Notes: a model not told the origin generated them from the letters alone. A DNA stretch of 64,000 bases from Lujinxingia vulgaris (GCF_007997015.1 NZ_VOSM01000004.1:248001-312000), one strand, 5' to 3'. Numbered from the stretch's first letter, positions 8,317 through 16,518 are shown. Translations and numbers: made by a program.

Positions 8317-9459
8317 TCATCGCTTTTGCGACGCGTTTGCCCTGCGCCGGGAACGGCGCACGCTGGAGGCCAGCACCAACATAAACAGGCCGACCGCCGC
8401 CGCGCCGCCGATACCTCCGGCGCGGCGAAGGTTCTCAAATCCCCCCAGATCCCCCACCACACGAAGCAGCGTGGCCAGGTGCAATGCGAGCAGCGGCACA
8501 TAGAAGCGCGCGCCGTGACGCACCTTCAGACCGCTGAGCGCCGGCAAGATCACCTGCGCGTGCGCGAAGACCATCGAGAAGACAAAGCCCATAAAGATGG
8601 CGTGCCACAGCGCGTCGTACACCAGCCCGAAACGCACCCCTCCATGAATCACTGCCAGCACACCCGCGAGGGTCAGCCAGAAGTATCCGGCGAGTAGCGC
8701 GGAGGCCATAAAGCGCGGGGCGCCGGGCAGGCGAATGGTCGAGCGTGCGATGTCGTGGCGAACCAGCCAGGCCGCGAGCATGATGAAGCCCCCGCCGAGC
8801 AGGCGCATGCCGACATCGAACACGACGAGCGAGGCGACGAGGCCAGCCACCGCAACGCCAAAGCCTGCCCAGAACGGCGCATGGGAGCGCTCACCGCCCC
8901 GAAAACGCGACAGCTCCAGGCGTTCCCCCACGATCGTCAGCACCAGAAAACTCGCCCAGAAAGGCACGACCTCGGAGACCGGCACCCCTGACATCCACGC
9001 CACATTTCCCGCCGCCCAGGCTACCGCTCCCAGCGCCATCGCCAGCGTAAAGGACTCAAAGCGCCGCGAAAGCAGCACGGCGAAGACGCCGACCAGGGCC
9101 GCCGCCGCCAGAGAAAACAAGACCGCGGCCAGGCCCGCATCCGAGAGCGCCACCAGCGCCACCCCGCCGCTCACCGCCGCCACCGGCGCGACGTAGCTCC
9201 AGGCCGTCCTGACCGCGACGGCACGCTCCATCGAGATCACCGTCCCGAAGAAGGCGCTGACCATCAAGGGCCCATGATGATGGACGAGCACCTCCGGCAG
9301 CGCTCGGCCCACGCTCCCCGGCAGCACCACCCCCATCCGCGCCAACCCTCCCAGGATCGCGGCGACCATGAGCATCGCCGCCCCCATCAACGCGACGACG
9401 ATCACCCCACGAAACGCCCGGGTGACCGGGCCGAGCACGCTCTGAGAAGGCCTGGTCAT
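8317..9459 (-). CDS. nnrS: NnrS-family haem-copper membrane protein
   Basis: This is a 380-residue polytopic protein with about 10-12 hydrophobic helices. Conserved NnrS features are visible: HHGPLMVSAFFGTVISMERAVA near residue 60 and HAIFMGFVFSMVFAHAQVILPALSG near residue 285, which supply membrane His residues. NnrS proteins bind haem and copper and protect against nitrosative stress. It starts 6 bases after the stop of the MIP18-like gene, with GGGAGG upstream, and so is the last gene of the operon Fe-S regulator / MIP18 / NnrS. Confidence 0.85.
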   Translation of the reverse strand: MTRPSQSVLGPVTRAFRGVIVVALMGAAMLMVAAILGGLARMGVVLPGSVGRALPEVLVHHHGPLMVSAFFGTVISMERAVAVRTAWSYVAPVAAVSGGVALVALSDAGLAAVLFSLAAAALVGVFAVLLSRRFESFTLAMALGAVAWAAGNVAWMSGVPVSEVVPFWASFLVLTIVGERLELSRFRGGERSHAPFWAGFGVAVAGLVASLVVFDVGMRLLGGGFIMLAAWLVRHDIARSTIRLPGAPRFMASALLAGYFWLTLAGVLAVIHGGVRFGLVYDALWHAIFMGFVFSMVFAHAQVILPALSGLKVRHGARFYVPLLALHLATLLRVVGDLGGFENLRRAGGIGGAAAVGLFMLVLASSVRRSRRRANASQKR

Positions 9460-9465
9460 CGCGCT

Positions 9466-9885
9466 CTACCTCCCGAGCTGCTGGCGAGCGTACGCGGACA
9501 TCATCTCCGGCGACCACGCCGGTTCAAAGACCACAGCCACGCGCACCTGCGCGTGAGGATCGACAAACTCCCAGATCGCATCGCGAACATCCTCCTCGAT
9601 CACCGCCGAGAGCGGGCAGGCCGGCGTGGTCATCGTCAGGACCACATCGATGCCGCCCTCGCGGCACGCCACCGCATAGACCAGCCCCAGATCGACGATG
9701 TTGATGCCGACCTCCGGGTCAATGACCGCCCGCAGGGCTTCCAGGCATTCCCGGTTTTCCTCGCTGGGCGTCACCGGGACGCCTCCCGCAAGCAGCGCCG
9801 CAGCATCGAACCCGACCTCATCGGCGGAAGCCGGCAAGTCGGAATCTTCGTCGCGTCTCTTCCCGAGCAATGTGAATAGATCCAT
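9466..9885 (-). CDS. MIP18/DUF59 Fe-S cluster assembly factor (PaaD/SufT-like)
   Basis: This 139-residue protein has the DUF59 core EALRAVIDPEVGINIVDLGLVYAV and the TTPACPLS motif whose Cys is the conserved reactive or metal-binding residue of the family. Its members help build or deliver Fe-S clusters. The first 45 residues are a poorly conserved extension. The ATG at 9885 is preceded by GGAGGG; the upstream in-frame ATG at 9927 lacks such a site. Its place between an Fe-S regulator and NnrS suggests repair of NO-damaged clusters. Confidence 0.87.
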   Translation of the reverse strand: MDLFTLLGKRRDEDSDLPASADEVGFDAAALLAGGVPVTPSEENRECLEALRAVIDPEVGINIVDLGLVYAVACREGGIDVVLTMTTPACPLSAVIEEDVRDAIWEFVDPHAQVRVAVVFEPAWSPEMMSAYARQQLGR

Positions 9886-9936
9886 CGGCAAAACCCTCCA
9901 GGCGGTTGACTGCTCCGATATAATCACCTCGCCAGA

Positions 9937-9948
9937 GAAATGAATCGC
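9937..9948. promoter_or_regulatory. Shared motif upstream of the MIP18 gene
   Basis: GAAATGAATCGC in the 81-base gap between the Fe-S regulator and the MIP18 gene matches GAATTAAATCGC at 10761-10772 at 10 of 12 positions. It may be a recognition element of the local Fe-S regulator. Two sites are too few for certainty. Confidence 0.3.
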
Positions 9949-9966
9949 AAAACAAAGATTTAAACC

Positions 9967-10647
9967 TCAAACCTGATTCAAATCCTCGTCATCCTCAGAC
10001 GAAGCGGCCTGAAACTCGTAGACACACGCCGGATGACCCTCGGGCATATACCCCACGCGCTTTAGGTCCCGCTGCAGGGCCTGCTCCAGAAACTGGGCTT
10101 CCAGCCGACAGGGCAGCCGGGTGGCGCGCACCGCCTCGGAGAAGGGGCAGTTGCACTCGCGGATGGTCACCACATCCTCCTCGACGGTGACCTCCGGAAC
10201 AAAACCCTGCTCGGCCAGAAAAGCCTCGACCACCTCGAGCCGCTCCTCCAGCGTGTTTGCCCCGGCCTCTTCAAGACGCTCGCTGAGTTCCTCTCTGCGC
10301 TCCCTCCACATCTGGCGAAAAAAATCGTCAATCAGCGCGGGGTAGCCCTGAAGCACCAGAAAATCGAGCATTTTGCCAAAAAGCGCGGCGTCCTGGCTCG
10401 GAAAAAGCTGCTGGCCCGCGGGAGTAAGCCGGTAACGCAGAGTCGGACGCCCCGGGCCATCGGGCACGCTCTGGCGGGTGAGCAGCTCTTTCTTCTGCAG
10501 GTGATCAAAATGCTGGCGGACCGTTGTCTCACCGAACCCCAACGCCGCGGCCGTCTCTTCCACCGTGACCGTGCCCTGGCGTTTGATGAACTCGACGATC
10601 TGCAGCCGCGAGGAAGAGAGCAGGTTTAAGAGGTCGGGGGTTGTCAC
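9967..10647 (-). CDS. SufR-like helix-turn-helix regulator with probable Fe-S cluster
   Basis: This 226-residue regulator has a winged HTH at its N-terminus (roughly residues 12-75: IVEFIKRQGTVTVEETAAALGFGETTVRQHFDHL, then a wing with GRPTLRYRLTPAG). A C-terminal half carries four spaced cysteines in ECNCPF, RLPCRLE and HPACVYEF, the SufR/YfhP-type pattern that binds an Fe-S cluster. Such clusters sense O2, redox state or NO. The GTG at 10647 is chosen because GGAG lies 6 bases upstream; the longer frame reads through a Cys/Pro-rich non-conserved leader. It is divergent from the DUF2249-RIC genes and leads the MIP18-NnrS genes, so it probably controls both. Confidence 0.87.
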   Translation of the reverse strand: MTTPDLLNLLSSSRLQIVEFIKRQGTVTVEETAAALGFGETTVRQHFDHLQKKELLTRQSVPDGPGRPTLRYRLTPAGQQLFPSQDAALFGKMLDFLVLQGYPALIDDFFRQMWRERREELSERLEEAGANTLEERLEVVEAFLAEQGFVPEVTVEEDVVTIRECNCPFSEAVRATRLPCRLEAQFLEQALQRDLKRVGYMPEGHPACVYEFQAASSEDDEDLNQV

Positions 10648-10760
10648 GGTCTTCTCCAGTCCTGGGGGGCAGTGTGGGGCGTTCTTCGGCGTGCGTGGGA
10701 CGTGCTGCGCGGGACACGTCTGTCGAGAACCCATTTGACAGCGCTCGTCGACGCATCTAT

Positions 10761-10772
10761 GAATTAAATCGC
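10761..10772. promoter_or_regulatory. Shared motif in the divergent regulator/DUF2249 promoter region
   Basis: GAATTAAATCGC lies in an unusually AT-rich stretch (about 10757-10795) between the divergent regulator and DUF2249 genes and resembles the motif at 9937-9948. It is a candidate operator half-site; function is inferred from position only. Confidence 0.3.
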
Positions 10773-10896
10773 ATTATGTAGTTTTTATTCTTAACACGGC
10801 TTCAGCGTAGCGGGGTGAGGGGGGAAGTCAAGACGACCCCTCCCCCCGAAGGCCCTCCCAACTCACCTGCGCACCCCATCTCGACGAGAGGTATCC

Positions 10897-11127
10897 ATGC
10901 CAGACGCACATGAATTGGACGTCACCCGAATCGAACCTCATATCCGCCACGCCACGATCTTTGCGACCTTCGACGCGCTCAATGCCGGCGAGTCCTTCGT
11001 CATTGTGAACGACCACGATCCGGCGCCACTTCGTTTTCAGTTTCAAGCCCGACACCCCCGGGCGTTTGAATGGGACTACCTGGAGCTGGGGCCACGCACC
11101 TGGAAGGTGCGCCTGACCCGAACATAA
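10897..11127 (+). CDS. DUF2249 small protein
   Basis: This 76-residue protein covers one DUF2249 domain: DVTRIEPHIRHATIFATFDAL, then VNDHDPAPLRFQFQARHP and a WDYLELGPRTWKVRLTR end. DUF2249 genes commonly sit beside hemerythrin/RIC, NnrS and DUF59 genes in NO and redox-stress clusters; the biochemical role is not established. The start is supported by GAGAGG upstream. It is 93 bases upstream of the RIC gene on the same strand. Confidence 0.88.
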   Translation: MPDAHELDVTRIEPHIRHATIFATFDALNAGESFVIVNDHDPAPLRFQFQARHPRAFEWDYLELGPRTWKVRLTRT

Positions 11128-11220
11128 TCGCCTGCCTCCTCACCAAACGCCTCATCGACCTCGTATCGCTCCTCCTCCTTTTATCCTCGCTCACCCCACC
11201 ATCAACACCCAGGAGCCCCC

Positions 11221-11886
11221 GTGATCACAGCCGATCAGACCGTTGGACACATCGCAAAAAACTTCCCCATGAGCACGCGCGTCTTCGGGCGTTACAAGAT
11301 TGATTTTTGCTGCAAGGGCAGGCTCTCCCTGCAGGAGGTGTGTGGCACCCACGACATCGAAATCGACAAGCTCGTTGCAGATATCGAGGCCGAGATCGAG
11401 CTCGCGCCCCCGACGGCGCTCGACGGCTGGGCGGATCGCTCCACGCCGGAGCTCGTGGCACACATTCTGGAAAACTACCATCGCCCGCTCGACGAGGAGC
11501 TCCCGCGCCTGGAGTCACTGGCCGATAAAGTCGCCCGTGTTCACGGCGATCGCGACCGGCGCCTGCCCCGCATCGCGCAGACCTTCACGCTGCTCAGGGC
11601 GGAGCTGGAGGAACACTTCCGCAAGGAAGAGAACGTACTCTTCCCGGCCATCCTGGCGGATGACGGCCAACCCCTCGCCGGTCCGATCCGCGTGATGCTC
11701 CAGGACCACGAAGATGCCGGAGATATGCTCGTCCTGCTGCGCGAGCTCGCCGATGACTTCCAGGTCCCGCCGCACGCCTGCAACTCCTGGCGTGCGCTCC
11801 TGGGCGGACTCGAAGATCTGGAGCGCTCGCTGCACGAGCACATCCACCTGGAGAATAACATCCTCTTCCCCCGCGCTGCCGCCTGA
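11221..11886 (+). CDS. Iron-sulfur cluster repair di-iron protein (RIC/ScdA/YtfE)
   Basis: This 221-residue protein has an N-terminal ScdA_N domain with the FCCKG pair of cysteines and a hemerythrin-like domain. The latter carries His/Glu ligands in ENYHRPLDEELP, EEHFRKEENVLFP, QDHEDAGDM and LHEHIHLENNILFP. RIC proteins restore Fe-S clusters damaged by NO or oxidants using a di-iron centre. The GTG start at 11221 is preceded by AGGAG. Together with the neighbouring DUF2249, NnrS, DUF59 and Fe-S regulator genes it marks this region as a nitrosative-stress module. Confidence 0.95.
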   Translation: MITADQTVGHIAKNFPMSTRVFGRYKIDFCCKGRLSLQEVCGTHDIEIDKLVADIEAEIELAPPTALDGWADRSTPELVAHILENYHRPLDEELPRLESLADKVARVHGDRDRRLPRIAQTFTLLRAELEEHFRKEENVLFPAILADDGQPLAGPIRVMLQDHEDAGDMLVLLRELADDFQVPPHACNSWRALLGGLEDLERSLHEHIHLENNILFPRAAA

Positions 11887-11934
11887 CACGACGTAATTTG
11901 CGCTGCCACCGCTCCCGCGGCCGCGCCATAGACA

Positions 11935-11963
11935 GCCCGCCAGACCTCTCAGACCTGGCGGGC
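11935..11963. terminator. Hairpin downstream of RIC gene
   Basis: GCCCGCCAG (11935-11943) pairs perfectly with CTGGCGGGC (11955-11963) around an 11-base loop, 49 bases after the RIC stop. There is no U-tract, so it may be a weak or factor-assisted terminator. Confidence 0.5.
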
Positions 11964-12139
11964 GTCTTCGCCCCGGGCGTTCTGGAATTCACATCAACGT
12001 AGACGTCCCCCCCCCCTCCCGCACGACACCTCTGACCTCCACATCTTCAAATCTCTCCCCCGCCATCCTGCCCCCCCGAGCAGGTGTTCCAGCAGTCCTA
12101 TAGCCGCGCAAAGCCTGCGCCCGAGCCTCCTCTTCAGGC

Positions 12140-12718
12140 TCAATCCGCATCCATACGCACGTTAGGATAAGGATTAAACTGCGGCCGACCGATGGCGATA
12201 AAGTCGTGTTTCGTCGCGGTGTGGCAGGCGTTGCACTGTGCGATCACCGCATCGTACTCCTTCTCGAAGGTCGCGGTATCGCCGGCCTCGATCGCCTCTT
12301 CGATCTTCTCCAACCCGGGGAGCACGCTGCGATCGAAATAGTCGACTACGTCGATCCCCTCCTCCACCGGTTTGGCCTCGCGCAGCTCTTCGATGACCTC
12401 CTCGATCTCATGGATCTGGTAGTCGACCATCCCCTTGTTGCCCGCCTCCCCCGCATACCAGACCGCCGAGTAGCGCCGCCCGATCTCAAACATATGCGCC
12501 CCCAGATGCACCTCATCGTGGGCGTGATCTTCGTCGTGCTCCTCCTCCGCCTCATCGCCCGGCTCCACCACGGCTTCGGTCGCTTCTGCCTTCTCCTGTG
12601 GTTCGGGAGCGCGCTCACAACCCATCAGCCCTCCCACCGCCAGGGCCAGCACCATCAACACCACCGCGCTCCGCCCCTTACGGGCACCCGCCACATCCTT
12701 CGCTGCATCACACGCCAT
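12140..12718 (-). CDS. Membrane-anchored c-type cytochrome with His/Asp/Glu-rich linker
   Basis: This 192-residue lipoprotein has a basic start, a hydrophobic segment and GLMGC as lipobox. An acidic, His-containing linker (EEEHDEDHAHDEVH) precedes a helical domain with one haem motif, CNACHTATKHDF, near the C-terminus. Overall design (lipobox, His-rich linker, helical domain, late CxxCH) is the same as the protein at 6719-7276, so the two look like distant paralogues. The ATG at 12718 follows GGAG by 7 bases. Probable periplasmic haem protein; electron-transfer or NO binding cannot be decided from sequence. Confidence 0.8.
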   Translation of the reverse strand: MACDAAKDVAGARKGRSAVVLMVLALAVGGLMGCERAPEPQEKAEATEAVVEPGDEAEEEHDEDHAHDEVHLGAHMFEIGRRYSAVWYAGEAGNKGMVDYQIHEIEEVIEELREAKPVEEGIDVVDYFDRSVLPGLEKIEEAIEAGDTATFEKEYDAVIAQCNACHTATKHDFIAIGRPQFNPYPNVRMDAD

Positions 12719-13156
12719 ACGCCTCTCCTTCACCACAACCTCCTCAAATCATCGCATATCCGACAGCATCGCCAACCCTACAACCCAGGGCCCCCCACGT
12801 GGCCCGCACCCGCGCCAGTGTTGAAGATCCACACCGGCGAGGCAAGGCGAGTCGATCGGTTTAAAACCGACAAAATTGCACTCCCCGCCTCCCCTCAACG
12901 CAAATTTATTCGCCCGACTCGCCGCGGCGCAAAATATGCGCATTTCGACGCCCGAAATTCCCCTCGTGGCGTCCGATTTTAAGCGAAAACTTCTTCACTT
13001 CCCCACGTTGTCGCACATCGACACACCCGTGGCACAGCCTTTGCTTAACGTCGTCGCGACCCGCGAGGGTCCCGGCCTCCCCGGGGGGGTTCGGCCCTCC
13101 CCCACCCTCGCAACTCCCCTTCCCCATACTCCCTCCTCAGCAAAAGGCAGTACGTT
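12719..13156. other. Intergenic region upstream of kinase-ODP gene
   Basis: This 438-base divergent region separates the cytochrome gene from the kinase gene. It is locally AT-rich and contains a perfect inverted repeat TGTCG-CACAT-CGACA (13009-13023) and the sigma-54 promoter at 13030-13045. No gene is supported in it. Confidence 0.7.
13030..13045 (+). promoter_or_regulatory. Sigma-54 (-24/-12) promoter
   Basis: TGGCACAGCCTTTGCT has the GG (13031-13032) and GC (13043-13044) dinucleotides exactly 12 bases apart and matches the RpoN consensus TGGCAC-N5-TTGCW. The expected start site is near 13056, about 100 bases before the kinase start codon. The palindrome at 13009-13023 lies immediately upstream. 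Confidence 0.75.
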
Positions 13157-15226
13157 GTGAAGACCGACACCCTCCCCCCAGGCAGCGCCGTGGGCCAGTA
13201 CCACGTCATCCGAAAACTCGGCGAAGGCGCCGCCGGCCAGGTCTACCTGGCCCACCACAAGATCCTCGATCGCGAGTTCGCCCTGAAGATCCTCCACCCG
13301 GAGTGGGTGGGCAACGACCAGCTCACCCGCCGGTTCTTTCAGGAAGCCCGCCACGCCACACGCCTCAAACACCCCAACATCGTCGGGGTGATCACCGCCG
13401 ACCAGCACAACGACTTCTATTACCTGGTCATGGAGTTCGTCGACGGGGTCTGCCTCGAAGCGCTCCTCGCTCAACAGGAGCGCCTGCCCGCCGAGCGCGC
13501 CATCCCTTACGTCGTCGGGGTGCTGCGCGGTCTGGAGCACGCCCACAAGAAAGGCATGCTCCACCGCGACGTCAAAGCCGACAACATCATCATCGAGAAC
13601 GCCACCGATCGCGCGCGCCTGCTGGACTTCGGCCTGGTCAAAGACACCGAGGCCACCCAGAAACTCACCGCCCAGCACGCCGTCGTCGGCACCCCCTACT
13701 ACATGCCCCCCGAGCAGTGGCGCGGCGAAGAAGTCGACGCCCGCGCCGACATCTACTCGGCCGCGGTCACGCTCTACTACGCTCTATCCGGGCGCTTTCC
13801 CTTCCCGGGCCGCTCTCCCCTGGCGGTGGCCCACCGCCTGATGAGCGAGTCTCACGATCCCCTCGGTGAGATTCTGCTCTACGCTCAGCCCACGCGCGCC
13901 ACAGAGCTTGTCACCATCCTCGACCGCGCCCTCTCCCGTGAGCGCGATCTTCGCCCCTCCTCCGCCGCCCAGCTCGCCGACGAGCTGGAACAATGGCTGG
14001 AAGAGCAGCGCCCCTCCCCCACGGCAAAAACCTCGTCACGCACCATCGCTTACGCCCCCCCAACCGCCGAGCCCACCATGAGCATCCCCACGCCAAACCT
14101 GGTCACCGAGCCCGTTGAGATCGCCCCGAACACCTACTGGGTCGGCAAACGTCCGCCCAACGAGATCTTCTACGCCAACCCCTACCTGCGCCACTTTCCC
14201 GGCCAGCAGGGCCAGGAAGATTTCAACCTGATCATCGACCCCGGCTCCACCAAAGACTTCAGCGTGGTCCAGGCCAAGGTGGGGCGAGTGATTGGTACGA
14301 TTAACAACCTCAGCTCGATCTTCATCAACCATCAGGACCCCGATGTGGGCTCCTCGGTCGGCGTGCTTCTGGGCCGCCACACCCCCAACGCGCATGTGCT
14401 CTGCACCGAAGATACCTGGCGGCTGATCCAGTATTACAACGTGCCCCGCGAGCGCTTTGTCGCTCTGGAGCGCTTCCCCCGCGGCATCAAGCTGCCCACC
14501 GGCGATGTCGTGCGCCCGGTGCCCAGCCCCTTCTGCCACTTCGTCGGCGCGATGATGCTCTACGATCCGGCCACCCGCGTGCTCTTCACCGGCGATCTCT
14601 TCGGCAGCCTCACCGACAAAGATGCCGAGGGCCTCTACGTCGACGAGTCTGACTGGGCCGGCATGCGCGCCTTCCACCAGATCTACATGCCCACCCAGGG
14701 CGCGGTGCGCTACGCCCTGAGCAAGATCCGCGAGCTGAGCCCGGCCGTAGAGATCATCGCCCCGCAGCACGGCCGCGTGCTACGCGGCCACTGGGTCAAA
14801 GAGTACATCGACCGCCTCTGGAACCTGCCGGTGGGCCTGGATATCCTCGACGATCGCCACAGCAGCCCCGAAGAGCTGCAGGCCTGGACCACCGTGCTCA
14901 ACCGCCTGGTCGAAGTCGCCCGGCAGGCCATCGGCGACGAGGTCTACGCGCTGCTGGAGTCTGACCCCAACCTCAGCGGCATCCTCTCGGTGAACTCCGG
15001 CAGCGTCGAGATCACCTCGCTGGGCAAGACCACCGTCGAGCGCGCCGTGCGCCTGCTCTGCGAGCACGTCACCCCGGATGTGGCCAGCGCCATCAAGTAC
15101 GAAGCGGTCTACTCCGCCAACGAACTCAGCCTACCCACCCCCATGGTCGAGCTCGATGAAGACGGCCCCGAGATCGCAAGCTCCCGGCTCGATCCCATCG
15201 CCGACGCCGGCTTCTCCAAAGTCTGA
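13157..15226 (+). CDS. Ser/Thr protein kinase fused to ODP-type di-iron metallo-beta-lactamase domain
   Basis: This 689-residue cytoplasmic protein has a complete Hanks-type kinase at residues 13-285: glycine loop LGEGAAGQV, Lys44, HRDVKADN with Asp138, and DFG at 158. A linker rich in Pro, Thr and Ser leads to a metallo-beta-lactamase fold domain (about 315-560) of the flavodiiron/ODP group. Candidate iron ligands are H392, D394 and D396 in NHQDPDV, H461 in PFCHFVG, D480 in FTGD and H538 in PQHG. The sixth flavodiiron position, normally His after D396, is Val397. No flavodoxin domain is present. A helical C-terminal tail of about 120 residues follows. The likely role is a kinase switched by O2 or NO bound at a di-iron site. 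GTG start at 13157. Confidence 0.9.
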   Translation: MKTDTLPPGSAVGQYHVIRKLGEGAAGQVYLAHHKILDREFALKILHPEWVGNDQLTRRFFQEARHATRLKHPNIVGVITADQHNDFYYLVMEFVDGVCLEALLAQQERLPAERAIPYVVGVLRGLEHAHKKGMLHRDVKADNIIIENATDRARLLDFGLVKDTEATQKLTAQHAVVGTPYYMPPEQWRGEEVDARADIYSAAVTLYYALSGRFPFPGRSPLAVAHRLMSESHDPLGEILLYAQPTRATELVTILDRALSRERDLRPSSAAQLADELEQWLEEQRPSPTAKTSSRTIAYAPPTAEPTMSIPTPNLVTEPVEIAPNTYWVGKRPPNEIFYANPYLRHFPGQQGQEDFNLIIDPGSTKDFSVVQAKVGRVIGTINNLSSIFINHQDPDVGSSVGVLLGRHTPNAHVLCTEDTWRLIQYYNVPRERFVALERFPRGIKLPTGDVVRPVPSPFCHFVGAMMLYDPATRVLFTGDLFGSLTDKDAEGLYVDESDWAGMRAFHQIYMPTQGAVRYALSKIRELSPAVEIIAPQHGRVLRGHWVKEYIDRLWNLPVGLDILDDRHSSPEELQAWTTVLNRLVEVARQAIGDEVYALLESDPNLSGILSVNSGSVEITSLGKTTVERAVRLLCEHVTPDVASAIKYEAVYSANELSLPTPMVELDEDGPEIASSRLDPIADAGFSKV

Positions 15227-15255
15227 TCGAAACCTCACTTTGCACTCTCATTCCC

Positions 15256-15290
15256 CGACCGGGAGTCAGCCCCCGGCTGACTCCCGGTCG
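15256..15290. repeat. Inverted pair of the 13-bp core; terminator-like hairpin
   Basis: A perfect 14-bp inverted repeat (15256-15269 with 15277-15290) around a seven-base loop is formed by two oppositely oriented copies of the TGACTCCCGGTCG core. It lies between the convergent stop codons of the kinase and the FAD monooxygenase and would form a stable hairpin in both transcripts. Confidence 0.85.
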
Positions 15291-15318
15291 CCGATCGCCC
15301 CCGATTTTCGCAACCTTT

Positions 15319-16518
15319 TCAGGCTCCCCCCTCCACCCGATAGTCCCAGATCTCGGCCTGCTGCCGATCCAGCATCGCCCTGGGCGTCCACCGCATCGCC
15401 AACTCCCGCATCCAGACCGCCACCGGATGTTCCAGCTGCCCGACGGTGCCAAACTGACGGGAGAGACGCTGCAACATCGCGGTGCGCTTGCAACGCCTGG
15501 CCTCGTAACGTCGAAACGCCGAAGCCACATTGACCGACGCCAGGCTCCCCTGCTCATCCCGAAGCTCCGCGAAGCAACGCGCGAGCATCGCCGCGTCTTC
15601 GATCGCCGAGCAGGCTCCCTGCCCGAGATTCGGGGCCATCGGGTGGGCCGCATCCCCGAGCAGCGTCACATTCTCCTGACCCCACATCTTCAGCGGAGGA
15701 CGATCGAAGATGTCGTTTCGAAGCACCTGCGCAGCCGGTGTCGACGCAATCATCGCGCGAAAATAGTCGGGGAACGCCTCAAATCGACGCTGCAAATCCT
15801 CGATCACATCCTCGCCATCGCGCTCCCCCTGCGGGGTATTGGCGGTCGCCCACCAGTACACCCGCTCCTCATCGATGTACCCCATCCCCGCGCGTCGCCC
15901 TCGCCCCTGCAGCTCCAGCAGCATGCCGCGCGCAAAACCTTCGTGCTCAAAGCGCGAGGTCACGCCGCGCCAGCACGTATACCCGTGATACGCAGGCTGA
16001 GCCTCACCGGGATGCAGCTGCGCACGGACCGCCGAGCGCAACCCATCACACCCGATCAACGCCCGGCCCCAGCCGCCTGCCCACCCCTCATCACCCACAG
16101 CACGCACGCGACCGCGTTCAGCATCATGCTCAAAGCCCTCAACGGCGCGGCCCGTCTCAACCTCAATGAGCGCATGCTGCGTGGCAGCCTCATAGAGCAC
16201 CCCGTGCAGCGCCGCCCGGTGGATCATCCGAAAAGGGGCATCCGCACGCGCATTCGCCTCCTTTTCGACAAAAAGTTCGCCCCGATCGGCGCCGATCCCC
16301 AGATGCGTCATCGGCGCACTCACCCGTTCCAGCGCGTCACCAAGACCGCGCGCGTACAGCACCCGCGAGGCGTTCGGGCCCAGCAGGATGCCCGCGCCCA
16401 CCTCTCGCACTTCGGCGAAACGCTCCACGACCACGACGGGGATGGACTCATGGGCAAGGCAAAGCGCCGCGCTCAGCCCCCCGATCCCCGCTCCCACCAC
16501 AATGACTGGCTCATCCAT
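15319..16518 (-). CDS. FAD-dependent monooxygenase (PHBH/salicylate hydroxylase-like)
   Basis: This 399-residue class A flavoprotein monooxygenase shows the three family fingerprints: GAGIGGLSAALCL for FAD dinucleotide binding at the N-terminus, the DG motif in IGCDGLRSAVR, and GDAAHPMAPNLGQGA for FAD ribityl binding. It probably hydroxylates or epoxidises an aromatic or isoprenoid compound with NAD(P)H and O2. No substrate-specific neighbours are present. ATG 16518 has GGAGG six bases upstream; an adjacent GTG is too close to it. Confidence 0.9.
   Translation of the reverse strand: MDEPVIVVGAGIGGLSAALCLAHESIPVVVVERFAEVREVGAGILLGPNASRVLYARGLGDALERVSAPMTHLGIGADRGELFVEKEANARADAPFRMIHRAALHGVLYEAATQHALIEVETGRAVEGFEHDAERGRVRAVGDEGWAGGWGRALIGCDGLRSAVRAQLHPGEAQPAYHGYTCWRGVTSRFEHEGFARGMLLELQGRGRRAGMGYIDEERVYWWATANTPQGERDGEDVIEDLQRRFEAFPDYFRAMIASTPAAQVLRNDIFDRPPLKMWGQENVTLLGDAAHPMAPNLGQGACSAIEDAAMLARCFAELRDEQGSLASVNVASAFRRYEARRCKRTAMLQRLSRQFGTVGQLEHPVAVWMRELAMRWTPRAMLDRQQAEIWDYRVEGGA

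Noticed and set aside
12999-13025. NorR-type enhancer site upstream of the kinase sigma-54 promoter
   Set aside because: The TGTCG-CACAT-CGACA palindrome is only seven bases from the -24 box and only one copy is present, unlike the triple upstream sites of NorR; recorded as a palindrome only.
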